From: Streptomyces sp. NBC_01497
GTDB taxonomy: Bacteria > Actinomycetota > Actinomycetes > Streptomycetales > Streptomycetaceae
Assembly: GCF_036250695.1 (NCBI RefSeq)
Contig: NZ_CP109427.1
Location: forward strand, 3,286,001 to 3,350,000
Reading direction: 5' to 3'
Length of the DNA stretch: 64,000 bases
Part shown: piece by piece, positions 12,064-19,553 of the stretch
Position numbering within the stretch: the first letter of the stretch is position 1
Layout: each line of letters starts with the position of its first letter
Made by a program: the position numbers and the translations under genes
Notes under the pieces: generated by a model
The model's input: the letters and a program-made list of their open reading frames with translations, nothing else
What the model was told of the DNA's origin: nothing
The model's database searches: none

Positions 12064-13128
12064 TCAGAGAGCGACCCCCACCATGACCGGCTCGTTGACG
12101 AGGACGATCCCGAAGGCCTCGTGCACGCCCGCGACGACCTCGCGGGCGAGGACCAGCAGGTCCTCCGTGCTCGCTTCGCCCCGGTTGGTGAGCGCGAGGG
12201 TGTGCTTGGTGGAGATGCGGGCGGGCCCCGTGCCGTAGCCCTTCGCGAACCCGGCCTTGTCGATCAGCCAGGCAGCGGACGTCTTCATCCGACCGGCGCC
12301 CTCGGGCCCCTCCGGGTACGCGGGCGGTACGACGTCCTCGCCGAGCCGGGCGCGGACGCGGCCGAGGAAGTCCTCGTACTGCTCCGCGTCGAGCAGCGGA
12401 TTGGTGAAGAAGGACCCCGCGGACCAGGTGTCGTGATCCTCCGGGTCGAGGACCATGCCCTTGCCGGCACGCAGCGTGAGAACCGTGTCACGCGCCTTGG
12501 CGACCGGCACCCGCTCCCCCGGCCCCACGCCGAGGGCACGGGCCGTCTCGGCGTACCTGAGCGGTCCCGACAGGCCGCCCGCGTCCTCCAGCCCGAAGCG
12601 GACCCGGAGCACCACGAACCGCTCCGGGTGCAGCTTGAAGACGCTCGAACGGTACGAGAAACGGCAGGCGTCGTTGGAGAGCGTGACGACCCGCCGTTCG
12701 GTCCTGTCGTACGCGACGACCTCGTCGATGACCGACGAGACCTCCTGTCCGTACGCCCCCACGTTCTGGATGGGGGTGGCGCCGACCGACCCCGGGATCC
12801 CGGCCAGGCACTCGATCCCGGCGAGCCCCGCGTCGACGCTGCGGGCGACGAGATCGGCCCAGACCTCGCCCGCGGCGGCCTCGATCCGGGTGCCGTCGAG
12901 GTGGACACCCCGGGTCGCGACGCGCAGGGCCGTACCGCCGAACCCCTTGTCACCCACGACGAGGTTGCTGCCGCCGCCGATCACGAGGAGCGGGGTACCG
13001 GCGTCGTCCGCGCGACGGATCTCGTCGACGACCAGGTCGTCCGAGTCGGCGGTCACCAGCCGCCGGGCCGGGCCGCCGAGCCGGAGGGTGGTGAGGGGGG
13101 CGAGGGGAGTCTCGAAGAATTCCTGCAC
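12064..13128 (-). CDS. murB: UDP-N-acetylenolpyruvoylglucosamine reductase
   Basis: Second committed enzyme of peptidoglycan precursor synthesis, which uses NADPH to reduce UDP-GlcNAc-enolpyruvate to UDP-MurNAc. It is 354 residues from a GTG at 13128. The FAD-binding segment VIGGGSNLVVGDKGFGGT, the AGIECLAGIPGSVGATPIQN block, the SYRSSVFKLHPERFVV region (catalytic Arg/Ser area) and the C-terminal SAAWLIDKAGFAKG are all present. It is the long type (I) MurB typical of actinobacteria. It converges with add, with 94 bp between the genes. Confidence 0.96.
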   Translation of the reverse strand: MQEFFETPLAPLTTLRLGGPARRLVTADSDDLVVDEIRRADDAGTPLLVIGGGSNLVVGDKGFGGTALRVATRGVHLDGTRIEAAAGEVWADLVARSVDAGLAGIECLAGIPGSVGATPIQNVGAYGQEVSSVIDEVVAYDRTERRVVTLSNDACRFSYRSSVFKLHPERFVVLRVRFGLEDAGGLSGPLRYAETARALGVGPGERVPVAKARDTVLTLRAGKGMVLDPEDHDTWSAGSFFTNPLLDAEQYEDFLGRVRARLGEDVVPPAYPEGPEGAGRMKTSAAWLIDKAGFAKGYGTGPARISTKHTLALTNRGEASTEDLLVLAREVVAGVHEAFGIVLVNEPVMVGVAL

Positions 13129-13335
13129 GCCGCAAGGCTAACGGTCCCTCGCGCGGCGCTGCCCGAAGCGGCCCCGTGCGGGCCGGGGCCCGGCGGGGAC
13201 GTGGAGGCCGGGGGCCGGCGGGGACGGGGAGGCCAGGGCCCGGCGGGGACGGGGCCGAGGACGTGCGTACGTGGTGCGGCCCGCGTTCTGCGGCGCGGAA
13301 TGCGGGCAGCACCACGGTCGGCGCGGGAACGGCCG

Positions 13336-13405
13336 CGAGCGACAGGGGCAGGACTTTCCCCGGTCCCGCCCGAGCGACAGGGGCAGGACTGTCCCCGGTC
13401 CCGCC
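13336..13405. repeat. 35-bp tandem duplication
   Basis: Two adjacent 35-bp units (13336-13370 and 13371-13405) differ at a single position (T at about 13355 versus G). Each begins CGAGCGACAGGGGCAGGACT. Confidence 0.95.
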
Positions 13406-13420
13406 CCTGCCCGGATGCCC

Positions 13421-13496
13421 TGTACGTCGGGGCCCGTCCTGTACGTCAGGGCCCGTCATGTACGTCGGGGCCCGTCCTGTACGTCGAGGTCGCCGA
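13421..13496. repeat. 19-bp tandem repeat, four copies
   Basis: Units of TGTACGTCGGGGCCCGTCC start at 13421, 13440, 13459 and 13478. The first and third are identical, the second differs at two positions, and the last is degenerate in its second half. Each unit contains the palindrome GGGGCCC or GGGCCC. Confidence 0.92.
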
Positions 13497-13521
13497 GGGT
13501 CCCCTCCTACGCGGCCGTCTC

Positions 13522-15069
13522 TCAGCGGCCGACCGCCCCCGCGACCGGCGCATCCGGCACGTCGGGCTGCTCGGACTGCTCGGGCTGCTCGGGCTGCTCG
13601 GGCTGCTCGGGCTGCTCGGATGGTGACGGGGCGTCCGACTCCCCCGCGGCTGCGCGGCGGCGGCCCAGCACTGTCAGGGCCACCAGCGATCCCGCCGCGA
13701 CGACAGCCGCGCCGATCCAGAGCGCGGGCCGCGTACCGTCCACGAATGCCTGCGCGCTGCCGTAACCGCCCCGGGCGGAGAACACCGCGCCGAGCGTCGC
13801 TACGCCGAGCGCACCGCCGACCTCACGCAGCGCGTTGTTCGTACCGGACGCGACGCCCTGGTCCCCCGGCGCCACCCCCGACATGACCAGCGCGCCCGCC
13901 GGGGCGAAGTACAGCCCCATGCCGACCCCGCTGAGGACGAGCGCGGGCAGTTGCGTCCCGTACGAGACGTCCGGGGAGATCACTGCGGCGAACCACGCGA
14001 GGCCCGCCGCCTGGAGCGCCAGTCCCGCGGCGACGACGGGCCGGCCGCCGAACCGGTCGTGGAGCACGCCCGCTATCGGCGAGACCACCAGGGGCATCCC
14101 CGTCCACGGCAGCATCCGCAGGCCCGCCTCGGTCGGCGAGTAGCCCAGCACGCCCTGCAGGAACTGGCTGAGCAGGAAGATCGAGCCGAACATCCCGATG
14201 AACATCAGCAGCGCCGCCGCGTTGATGCCCGTGAACGTCCGGTTCCTGAACATCCGCACCGGCAGCATCGCGTTCGGGTTCGTCGCCGAGTGCCGGACGA
14301 ACAGCCCCACCAGCACCGCGCCGAGAACCAGTCCGAGAAGGACGCGGGCGCTGGTCCAGCCGTCGGAGTTCGCGGTGACGAGCGCGTACACGATGCCGAA
14401 GAGGCCGGAGCTGATCAGGACGGTACCGATCACGTCGAGCCGCGGTCGCGGGCCGCGCGACTCCTCAAGTCGGAGCCGGGCGAGCGGCAGCAGGGCGGCG
14501 CCGACAGGGACGTTCAGCCAGAAGATCCACTGCCAGGACAGGTGTTCCGTGAGGCTGCCGCCGACCAGCGGCCCCGCGGCGACCGCGAGACCCGACAGCG
14601 CGCTGAAGATGCCGAGGTATGCACCCCTGCGGGCGACGGGCACCGCCGCGGTGAGAAGGGTGAGCGCCAGCGGCATCATGATCGCCGCGCCGACGCCCTG
14701 CACGGCGCGCGCCGCGATGAGCGTCCCGACGCCGCCCGCCAGCGCGGCACCCGCCGATGCCGCGGAGAACGTCGCTATCCCCGCGACGAAGAGTCTGCGC
14801 CTGCCGAACCTGTCCCCCAGGGCGGCGCCGAACATGAGGAGGACGGCGAAGGTGAGCGTGTACGCGTTCACCGTCCACTCCAGGTCGTCGAGCGAGCCGC
14901 CCAGATCGGTGCGGATGGACGGGAGCGCCGTGGTGACGACGAGGTTGTCGAGCGCCGCCATGAAGCCGGCGACGGCCGTGACGGCGAGCGCCCAGGCGGC
15001 GCGACGGCCGCCGGTCGGCGCGGAGCCCTCGATACCGGCTCTCCGGTCGGGATTGTCTGTCTCGTTCAT
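13522..15069 (-). CDS. Drug-efflux MFS transporter, 14-helix DHA2 type
   Basis: Proton-driven multidrug or antibiotic exporter in the inner membrane, 515 residues. It has motif A GDRFGRRRLFVAG, motif B-like ARAVQGVGAAIMMPLAL, motif C-like LSGLAVAAGPLVGGSLTEH and about 14 hydrophobic helices, as in the EmrB/QacA group. ATG 15069 (MNETDNPDRR) is chosen because GGGGGAT lies about 8 nt upstream. The C-terminal tail after the last helix is a Glu-Gln-Pro repeat (SEQPEQPEQPEQPEQSEQP) encoded by a 9-bp tandem repeat at about 13569-13620. The tetR gene lies upstream in the same orientation, with a perfect palindrome between them at 15135-15152, so the regulator probably controls this pump. Confidence 0.92.
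   Translation of the reverse strand: MNETDNPDRRAGIEGSAPTGGRRAAWALAVTAVAGFMAALDNLVVTTALPSIRTDLGGSLDDLEWTVNAYTLTFAVLLMFGAALGDRFGRRRLFVAGIATFSAASAGAALAGGVGTLIAARAVQGVGAAIMMPLALTLLTAAVPVARRGAYLGIFSALSGLAVAAGPLVGGSLTEHLSWQWIFWLNVPVGAALLPLARLRLEESRGPRPRLDVIGTVLISSGLFGIVYALVTANSDGWTSARVLLGLVLGAVLVGLFVRHSATNPNAMLPVRMFRNRTFTGINAAALLMFIGMFGSIFLLSQFLQGVLGYSPTEAGLRMLPWTGMPLVVSPIAGVLHDRFGGRPVVAAGLALQAAGLAWFAAVISPDVSYGTQLPALVLSGVGMGLYFAPAGALVMSGVAPGDQGVASGTNNALREVGGALGVATLGAVFSARGGYGSAQAFVDGTRPALWIGAAVVAAGSLVALTVLGRRRAAAGESDAPSPSEQPEQPEQPEQPEQSEQPDVPDAPVAGAVGR
13569..13620. repeat. 9-bp tandem repeat encoding Glu-Gln-Pro units
   Basis: About five copies of CTGCTCGGG within the 3' end of the MFS gene, giving the EQP tail. 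Length is likely to vary between strains. Confidence 0.9.
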
Positions 15070-15134
15070 ACCGATCCCCCAGATCGATGACGTGTGGTGG
15101 CAGCTGCGCTGATCGCGCCGCACTCACTTCGATT

Positions 15135-15152
15135 AGTTATTGATCAATAACT
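15135..15152. promoter_or_regulatory. Palindromic TetR-type operator upstream of the MFS gene
   Basis: Perfect 18-bp palindrome AGTTATTGATCAATAACT, 66 nt upstream of the MFS ATG and 60 nt after the tetR stop. It is strikingly AT-rich for its surroundings. A related site (15 of 18 identical) stands in front of tetR itself at 15947-15964, which argues that both are sites of the adjacent TetR protein. Confidence 0.75.
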
Positions 15153-15212
15153 TTCGCGCCCAGGGGTCGGCGCCAGAAACAGCCGCCACATCCCCCGGCA
15201 CGCGCCTGCCGT

Positions 15213-15938
15213 TCAGCCCGCGAGGGGCCGATCCCCGGCCGGCCCGCCGTCCGCCGGCCCGCCGTCCGCCGGCCCGCCGTCCGCCGGCCCCTCGGCCGCC
15301 GGCGCCTCGGCCGCCGGCGCCTCCCCCACCGGAGGTTCCTTCGCGGGCCCTTCCCCGACCGGCCCCAGCTTCAGCGGCCCGCTCTTCGCCGGCCGCGCCG
15401 ACTCGTACACCCAGTCCCAGACCCGGTGCCCGGCGGGGAAACCCAGCGACACCATGGTGTTGATCAGCATTCCGTGCGCCATGAACTGGGCGACCGCTTC
15501 GTCGCCGGAGCCGAGCGCGTCCCCCGCCGCGTCCCAGACCTGGAGCCAGCCGCGTCGCAGCCGCTCCCCGAAAGCACTGTCGCCCGACGCCTCGGCCGCC
15601 GCGGTCGCCGCGTACATCTGCATCTGCATCAGAAGCCGGTCCGGCTGCTCCGCGATCCCCCGCTCATAGGCCGCGGCCATCGCGTGGAGCGCCTCCTCCC
15701 CCTCCAGCCCCTCCCCCGCGACGCGGAAGGCCTCGGCCATGTCACCGAGGCAGCGGTCGCACGCGGCCAGGAAGATCTCCTGCTTGCTCGGGAAGAGACG
15801 GAAGAGGTACGGCTGCGAGACGCCGACGCGCCGGGCGATCACCTCCGTGGAGGTGCCGTGATACCCGCCGCGGGCGAACTCGGTGATCGCCGCCCGAATG
15901 ACGCTCTCGCGTCGTTCCTCCGCACTCATCCTGACCAT
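15213..15938 (-). CDS. TetR-family transcriptional repressor
   Basis: 241-residue regulator. The N-terminal TetR helix-turn-helix reads AAITEFARGGYHGTSTEVIARRVGVSQPYLFRLFPSKQE... (residues about 14-52), followed by a helical ligand-binding domain (RLLMQMQMYAATAAAEASGD, MAHGMLINTMVSLGF). ATG 15938 is preferred because a longer GTG start at 15959 would run through the palindromic site at 15947-15964. No clear ribosome-binding site is visible, so the mRNA may be leaderless. The last ~45 residues are a Pro-Ala-Asp-Gly-Gly tail from 15-bp tandem repeats (about 15239-15330). It probably represses itself and the downstream MFS pump. Confidence 0.88.
   Translation of the reverse strand: MVRMSAEERRESVIRAAITEFARGGYHGTSTEVIARRVGVSQPYLFRLFPSKQEIFLAACDRCLGDMAEAFRVAGEGLEGEEALHAMAAAYERGIAEQPDRLLMQMQMYAATAAAEASGDSAFGERLRRGWLQVWDAAGDALGSGDEAVAQFMAHGMLINTMVSLGFPAGHRVWDWVYESARPAKSGPLKLGPVGEGPAKEPPVGEAPAAEAPAAEGPADGGPADGGPADGGPAGDRPLAG
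15239..15330. repeat. 15-bp tandem repeats in the 3' end of tetR
   Basis: Several copies of CCGGCCCGCCGTCCG (three near-perfect, then diverged copies), encoding PADGG and then AAEAP-type units at the C-terminus of the TetR protein. Confidence 0.88.
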
Positions 15939-15946
15939 GCGGACTA

Positions 15947-15964
15947 AGTTATTGTCCAATCACT
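15947..15964. promoter_or_regulatory. Second TetR-type operator, upstream of tetR
   Basis: AGTTATTGTCCAATCACT matches the perfect palindrome at 15135-15152 at 15 of 18 positions and is itself an imperfect palindrome. It starts 9 nt upstream of the chosen tetR ATG, where a bound repressor would block transcription. Confidence 0.65.
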
Positions 15965-16065
15965 AACTTCGTCAACCCGGCAGCTCCACTCCACGGCAGG
16001 GCGCGCGCCCGCAGGCGGTTCGCCCATCCGCCCTGCACGGGCACGGGCATGCGTTGTCGACTCAC

Positions 16066-16094
16066 TCGACATGTCGAATGGGTCGACATAGCAT
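16066..16094 (+). promoter_or_regulatory. Predicted promoter with overlapping palindrome, leaderless transcript
   Basis: TCGACA (five of six to TTGACA) at 16066-16071, then a 17-bp spacer and TAGCAT (TANNNT) at 16089-16094. The GTG start at 16102 lies 7 nt after the -10 box, so transcription and translation would begin at the same place. The -35 box is inside the perfect 12-bp palindrome TCGACATGTCGA (16066-16077), and further TCGAC copies flank it (about 16056 and 16083), suggesting an operator. Confidence 0.55.
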
Positions 16095-16101
16095 CGTCCA
16101 C

Positions 16102-16977
16102 GTGACCGCATCGAACGCATCGAACGAAGCCGCACGCATCGCCGCGCTGTCCGAGCTCATCGCCTGGGCCGAGCGCAGGGAACGTCTGAGCGAGGATCGC
16201 GCCGACGCCGTGGCCGCCGCCTGGCGCACCGGCACGCGCAACGTCGCCGAACTGGCCCGCCTCGCCCGCGTCTCCCGCGACACCGTCTACGCGGATCTGG
16301 CCGCCCGCGCCATCGACCTCGACTCCCGCGAGCGGGACGCACCGGACTCCCGGAAGGTCTCCGGCGTTCCACTGCGCGGCGACTCGGTGCGCACCGTCGC
16401 GAAGATCGCCGACGCGGTCGCCGTGCCCGCCTTCACCCACGCCCCCGAAGACCCCCTGGTACGCGCGACGCTCGCCGCGACGCGCGCCCTGGGGATCGTG
16501 GCCGACGTGCTGGAACCCCCCAGGGACCAAGGGCCCGGCTGGACCCCCCGGGAGACACTGCCCGGCCTGGAGAGCGAGGGGGAAGCTCTCGCGGACCACA
16601 GCCGTCGGGCCCTGGCCGCCCTCGCCGAACCCGCCGAGCTGGCGGAGGATTCCGGCAGTCACCGGCAGGCCCTGCTCGGCACCGGCCGGCACGCGGTCGC
16701 CGACGGCGCCGCCGTGACACTCACTCTGCCGACGGGCGAAGCCCTCACGCTCCACGTCGGACTCGACGGGACCGGCGTGACCCGCCTGACGAGCGACAGC
16801 GCCCACCTGGTCGGGGGCGCGGACAGCCTCGACCACCTGGAGGCGCAAGCGGCCCTGCGGGCCCTGGCCCGCATCGCCACCCGGCATCTCGCGCGGGGTG
16901 CCCTCGGCGACCAGCACAAGGACGCGGTCCCGGGAGGCCGCGTGCGCACCCGCACCGTCCCGAGCAACGAGACCTGA
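16102..16977 (+). CDS. Helix-turn-helix protein of unknown function
   Basis: 291 residues from a GTG (VTASNASNEAARIAALSEL). Near residues 45-70 lies a helix-turn-helix-like segment (RNVAELARLARVSRDTVYAD). The remainder is Ala/Glu/Arg-rich with no motif I recognise, containing a probable beta segment (GAAVTLTLPTGEALTLHVGL) and a C-terminal helix (LEAQAALRALARIATRH). An in-frame ATG at 16078 is possible, but the predicted promoter makes the GTG a leaderless start. The palindrome over its promoter suggests autoregulation. It is divergent from tetR, with about 140 bp between the genes. A DNA-binding role is inferred only from the helix-turn-helix. Confidence 0.72.
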   Translation: MTASNASNEAARIAALSELIAWAERRERLSEDRADAVAAAWRTGTRNVAELARLARVSRDTVYADLAARAIDLDSRERDAPDSRKVSGVPLRGDSVRTVAKIADAVAVPAFTHAPEDPLVRATLAATRALGIVADVLEPPRDQGPGWTPRETLPGLESEGEALADHSRRALAALAEPAELAEDSGSHRQALLGTGRHAVADGAAVTLTLPTGEALTLHVGLDGTGVTRLTSDSAHLVGGADSLDHLEAQAALRALARIATRHLARGALGDQHKDAVPGGRVRTRTVPSNET

Positions 16978-17015
16978 CCCCACCCACGGCGCGCCGCACG
17001 AGGCGCCGGCCGCGC

Positions 17016-17071
17016 CGTGAACGGTGAGCGGTGAGCGGTGAGCCGTGAGCGGTGAGCCGTGAACGGTGAAT
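17016..17071. repeat. 7-bp tandem repeat, about eight copies
   Basis: Consecutive GGTGAGC/CGTGAGC/CGTGAAC units between the HTH gene and the MaoC operon. A second, looser repeat (CACGCCGGGTCGGGCCAGAT-type) runs from about 17109 to 17190 and reaches the 3' end of the MaoC gene. Confidence 0.85.
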
Positions 17072-17187
17072 CGGCAGACCGGCGCGTTCCTGTCCCACCG
17101 GGGCAGGCCCCGCCGGGTCAGGTCGTGCCGAGTCGGGTCGCGCAGGATCGGGCCAGGTCACGCCGGGTCGGGCCAGATCACGCCGGG

Positions 17188-17616
17188 TCAGGCCAGACGG
17201 ACCAGCGCGCGCGCCAGCCCCAGCACCTTCTGGCCCTCGCTCGTCGCCGTGATGTCGACCCTGACCCGTCGGTCGTCCAGCTTCTCCGCGACCTTCGCCG
17301 TCACCTCGATCACCGCGCCCTTGTCGTCATTGGGCACGACGACAGGCTTGGTGAAGCGGACGCCGTACTCGACGACCGCGCCGGGGTCGCCCGTCCAGTC
17401 GGTGACCACACGGACCGCCTCGGCCATGGTGAACATGCCGTGCGCGATCACGTCCGGCAGCCCGACCTCCTTGGCGAACCGCTCGTTCCAGTGGATGGGA
17501 TTGAAGTCGCCGGAGGCGCCCGCGTACCGCACCAGGGTGTCGCGGCTGACGGGGAACGTACCCGGCGGCAGCTCCGTGCCGACCTCGACCTCGTCGTAAC
17601 CGATCTTCGCCGTCAT
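17188..17616 (-). CDS. MaoC-fold dehydratase, HadB-like
   Basis: 142-residue hot-dog-fold protein, predicted (R)-3-hydroxyacyl dehydratase subunit. The catalytic hydratase motif is GASGDFNPIHWNERFAKEVG, with the Asp and His of the (R)-hydratase family, followed by VIAHGMFTMAEAV. ATG 17616 (MTAKIGYDEVEVG) is preferred because it lies 4 nt after the stop of the upstream MaoC gene, whose GAGGG serves as ribosome-binding site, implying translational coupling. In mycobacteria such pairs (HadA/HadB) form the FAS-II dehydratase. In Streptomyces the native substrate is not settled. Confidence 0.88.
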   Translation of the reverse strand: MTAKIGYDEVEVGTELPPGTFPVSRDTLVRYAGASGDFNPIHWNERFAKEVGLPDVIAHGMFTMAEAVRVVTDWTGDPGAVVEYGVRFTKPVVVPNDDKGAVIEVTAKVAEKLDDRRVRVDITATSEGQKVLGLARALVRLA

Positions 17617-17620
17617 GCCC

Positions 17621-18082
17621 TCACGCCCCCGCCGCGTCGTCGGCGGCACGCGCCACCAGCTTCATCCACGCCGACGCGACATGCTCGCCCGCCGCGTCGT
17701 GCACGTCTCCGCGCAGGTCGACGAAGTCGCTGCCCGCGCGCGTGGTGATGGCCTCGATGGTGGAGGTGACCGAGAGCCGGTCCCCCGCACGCACCGGCCT
17801 GGTGTAAGCGAACTTCTGGCTGCCGTGCACGACCCGGGTGTAGTCCAGGCCGAGGCGCGGGTCCGTGATGACCTCGCCCGCCGCCCGGAAAGTGACCGTG
17901 AAGACGAACGTGGGCGGGGCGATCACGTCCGCGTACCCGAGCGCCTGGGCGGCCTCGGGATCGGTGTGCGCGGGAGCGGTCTCACCGATCGCCTCGGCGA
18001 ACTCGCGGATCTTCTCGCGCCCCACCTCGTACGGCGCGCTGGGCGGATAACTCCGCCCCACAAAGGACTGGTCGAGCGCCAT
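17621..18082 (-). CDS. MaoC N-terminal-type dehydratase, HadA-like
   Basis: 153-residue partner hot-dog-fold protein (MALDQSFVGRSYPPSAPYEV). It carries the family features REKIREFAEAIGETAPAHTD, VIAPPTFVFTV and GSQKFAYTRPVRAGDRLSV but lacks the full Asp-His hydratase motif, as expected for a HadA/HadC-like structural partner. It is the first gene of a two-gene unit with the HadB-like gene 4 nt downstream. Its substrate (fatty acyl-ACP or polyketide-like) cannot be told from sequence. Confidence 0.86.
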   Translation of the reverse strand: MALDQSFVGRSYPPSAPYEVGREKIREFAEAIGETAPAHTDPEAAQALGYADVIAPPTFVFTVTFRAAGEVITDPRLGLDYTRVVHGSQKFAYTRPVRAGDRLSVTSTIEAITTRAGSDFVDLRGDVHDAAGEHVASAWMKLVARAADDAAGA

Positions 18083-18475
18083 GGAAGGCCGCTCCCTCCT
18101 GCTGTCTCACCGCCGGTCTCCCCGACAGAGCCGCGCCGCCCGGGCCGTACGACAGGTCGGCGGCCGGGGCAGCCCGGGGTCGGGCCGGTGGCTTCGTGGG
18201 TCAGTGGCTCGGCGGGTCCGCGAACCCGCCCGGTCGGTGACGTGGTCGGCCGCGAGCCCGCAGGCCCGTGGCGGGCCGTGTGGTGGCCGAGGGCCGACGG
18301 TCGGTGAACCGCTGGCCGGTCGGTCGCTGGTCAGCCAGTGGCCGGTCGGTCGGGGACCGATCAGTCGGCGGCCCGGTGCGTCGTCAGACCCGTCCGTGGG
18401 TCGTCAGACCGGTGGGTAGTCAGACGAAACGAGGCCGCCCCCGACATCAGGGGCGGCCTCGCATTCGAGCCTTGG
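18083..18475. other. Intergenic region with no recognisable gene
   Basis: 393 bp between the MaoC pair and rpmG. It contains scattered GGTCGGT and GTCAGACC motifs at about 18290-18425 and the rpmG terminator at 18431-18460. Nothing with coding character is visible. Confidence 0.5.
18431..18460 (-). terminator. Terminator downstream of rpmG
   Basis: Perfect 11-bp stem GAGGCCGCCCC with GGGGCGGCCTC (18431-18441 and 18450-18460), 8-nt loop, starting 15 nt after the rpmG stop. In the minus-strand transcript it is followed by GUUUCGU. Confidence 0.88.
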
Positions 18476-18640
18476 TCAGCGCGTCTCGCGATGCGCCGTG
18501 TGCGCCTTGCAGCGCGGGCAGTGCTTCTTCAGTTCAAGACGATCCGGGTCGTTACGCCGGTTCTTCTTGGTGATGTAGTTCCGCTCCTTGCACTCCACGC
18601 AGGCCAGCGTGATCTTCGGGCGGACGTCTGTGGCAGCCAC
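18476..18640 (-). CDS. rpmG: 50S ribosomal protein L33 (zinc-binding form)
   Basis: Small 54-residue ribosomal protein from a GTG at 18640, reading (M)[17 protein letters not shown] and then [20 protein letters not shown], ending [10 protein letters not shown]. Two CxxC pairs (CVEC and CPRC) form the zinc ribbon, marking it as the Cys-containing (C+) paralogue; Streptomyces genomes usually also have a Cys-free copy controlled by Zur. It is preceded by two tRNA genes in the same orientation and followed by a strong terminator. Confidence 0.96.
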   Translation of the reverse strand: MAATDVRPKITLACVECKERNYITKKNRRNDPDRLELKKHCPRCKAHTAHRETR

Positions 18641-18733
18641 GTGAGTGCTCCTTGACGAACGGATGGATAATCAGGTATTACGCAAAGAAGAGTAGCCGAT
18701 TGGAGGACCGACCCCGCAATCGGCTACTGTCTG

Positions 18734-18806
18734 TAGCGGTGACCGGACTTGAACCGGTGACACAGCGATTATGAGCCGCTTGCTCTACCGACTGAGCTAC
18801 ACCGCT
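18734..18806 (-). tRNA. tRNA-Met (anticodon CAT, elongator type)
   Basis: 73-nt cloverleaf starting AGCGGTG, paired perfectly with CACCGCT at the 3' side, discriminator A. The anticodon loop is CTCATAA. The paired first base argues against the initiator tRNA, which has an unpaired 1:72 position. A CAT anticodon could also be the lysidine-modified tRNA-Ile, which sequence alone does not fully exclude. No CCA is encoded. Confidence 0.9.
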
Positions 18807-18853
18807 CCGATGCAGGATCTCCCCGCCCGAAGGCGGAGATCACCGAACATCAG

Positions 18854-18926
18854 AGCCCCAATACGGAATCGAACCGTAGACCTTCTCCTTACCATGGAGA
18901 CGCTCTACCGACTGAGCTATTGGGGC
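18854..18926 (-). tRNA. tRNA-Thr (anticodon GGT)
   Basis: 73-nt cloverleaf starting GCCCCAA with a matching 3' strand TTGGGGC. Anticodon stem TCTCC/GGAGA, loop ATGGTAA, reading GGT. It lies 47 nt upstream of tRNA-Met, and both precede rpmG on the minus strand, so the three may share a transcript. Confidence 0.96.
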
Positions 18927-19553
18927 GAGCGATGAAGACATTACACGGTCGGTCGTGGTTCGCCCAAATCCGTTTTGATGCCCCGGGTGAGGCCTTCCCA
19001 CGGGCATCGCGCCCGCTCCGCTCGCACGCCCCTGAAGGCGTCGTCCCGGGCGCCTCAGGGGCCACTTCAGGGGCCGCCCGACCGGGCGGTTCGCCCAGCG
19101 GCTCGCCGCGCGGTAACGGGCCGCCCCGGGAGGCACGGCCAGGCCGTCGCGCCCTCGTCCCGCCCTTTCCTGCCCCTCCCCTTTCCTGCCCCTCCCCTTT
19201 CCCGCCTCGCTTCTTGCCGCCCGGGCCGCCCGGGTCATCCGGGTCATCCGGGCCGTCCTGTTGTCGCCCGTCCCGTTCCCGTCCGTACCCGGCCGCCGGG
19301 GAAAGCCCCCGGACGTCAGAGCCCCCGCGGCCTTCCGACCCGGCCTCGACGAACCGTTCGGGACACCGGCAAAAGGCCCGGTCGGAACGGAAGGCTCCGC
19401 CGGTACGACTATTCCGCTCCTCCACGACGGTGTCCCCGGGCGGATCTAGGCTCGGTTCACGCTGCGTGATCTTGTGACGCGGCCTTCGCCCGCGCCGCCA
19501 GAACGCACCGCGGGCGGCACGAAGCGGACGACCGTACGAACAGCAGGAGCACG
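18927..19553. other. Non-coding region between tRNA-Thr and the amidohydrolase gene
   Basis: 627 bp. It holds short pyrimidine-rich repeats (CCCCTCCCCTTTCCTGCCCC-type, about 19160-19205) and GGGTCATCC repeats (about 19230-19255). It must contain divergent promoters for the tRNA-rpmG cluster and the amidohydrolase gene, but I could not point to a convincing one. No gene is apparent on either strand. Confidence 0.5.

Larger units (their letters stand above)
13129..13521. other. Repeat-rich intergenic region between murB and the MFS gene
   Basis: 393 bp with no believable gene. Most of it is tandem repeats, listed separately (13336-13405 and 13421-13496), plus GGCGGGGACGGGG-type blocks at about 13187-13260. 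It lies upstream of murB and downstream of the MFS gene, so it should hold the murB promoter. Confidence 0.7.

Noticed and set aside
13336..13496. CRISPR-like direct repeats
   Set aside because: Units are directly adjacent without spacers and differ in length (35 and 19 bp), so they are ordinary tandem repeats.
18734..18806. Initiator tRNA-fMet
   Set aside because: The first acceptor pair is a proper A-U pair; initiator tRNAs have an unpaired 1:72 position. The elongator identity is therefore preferred.
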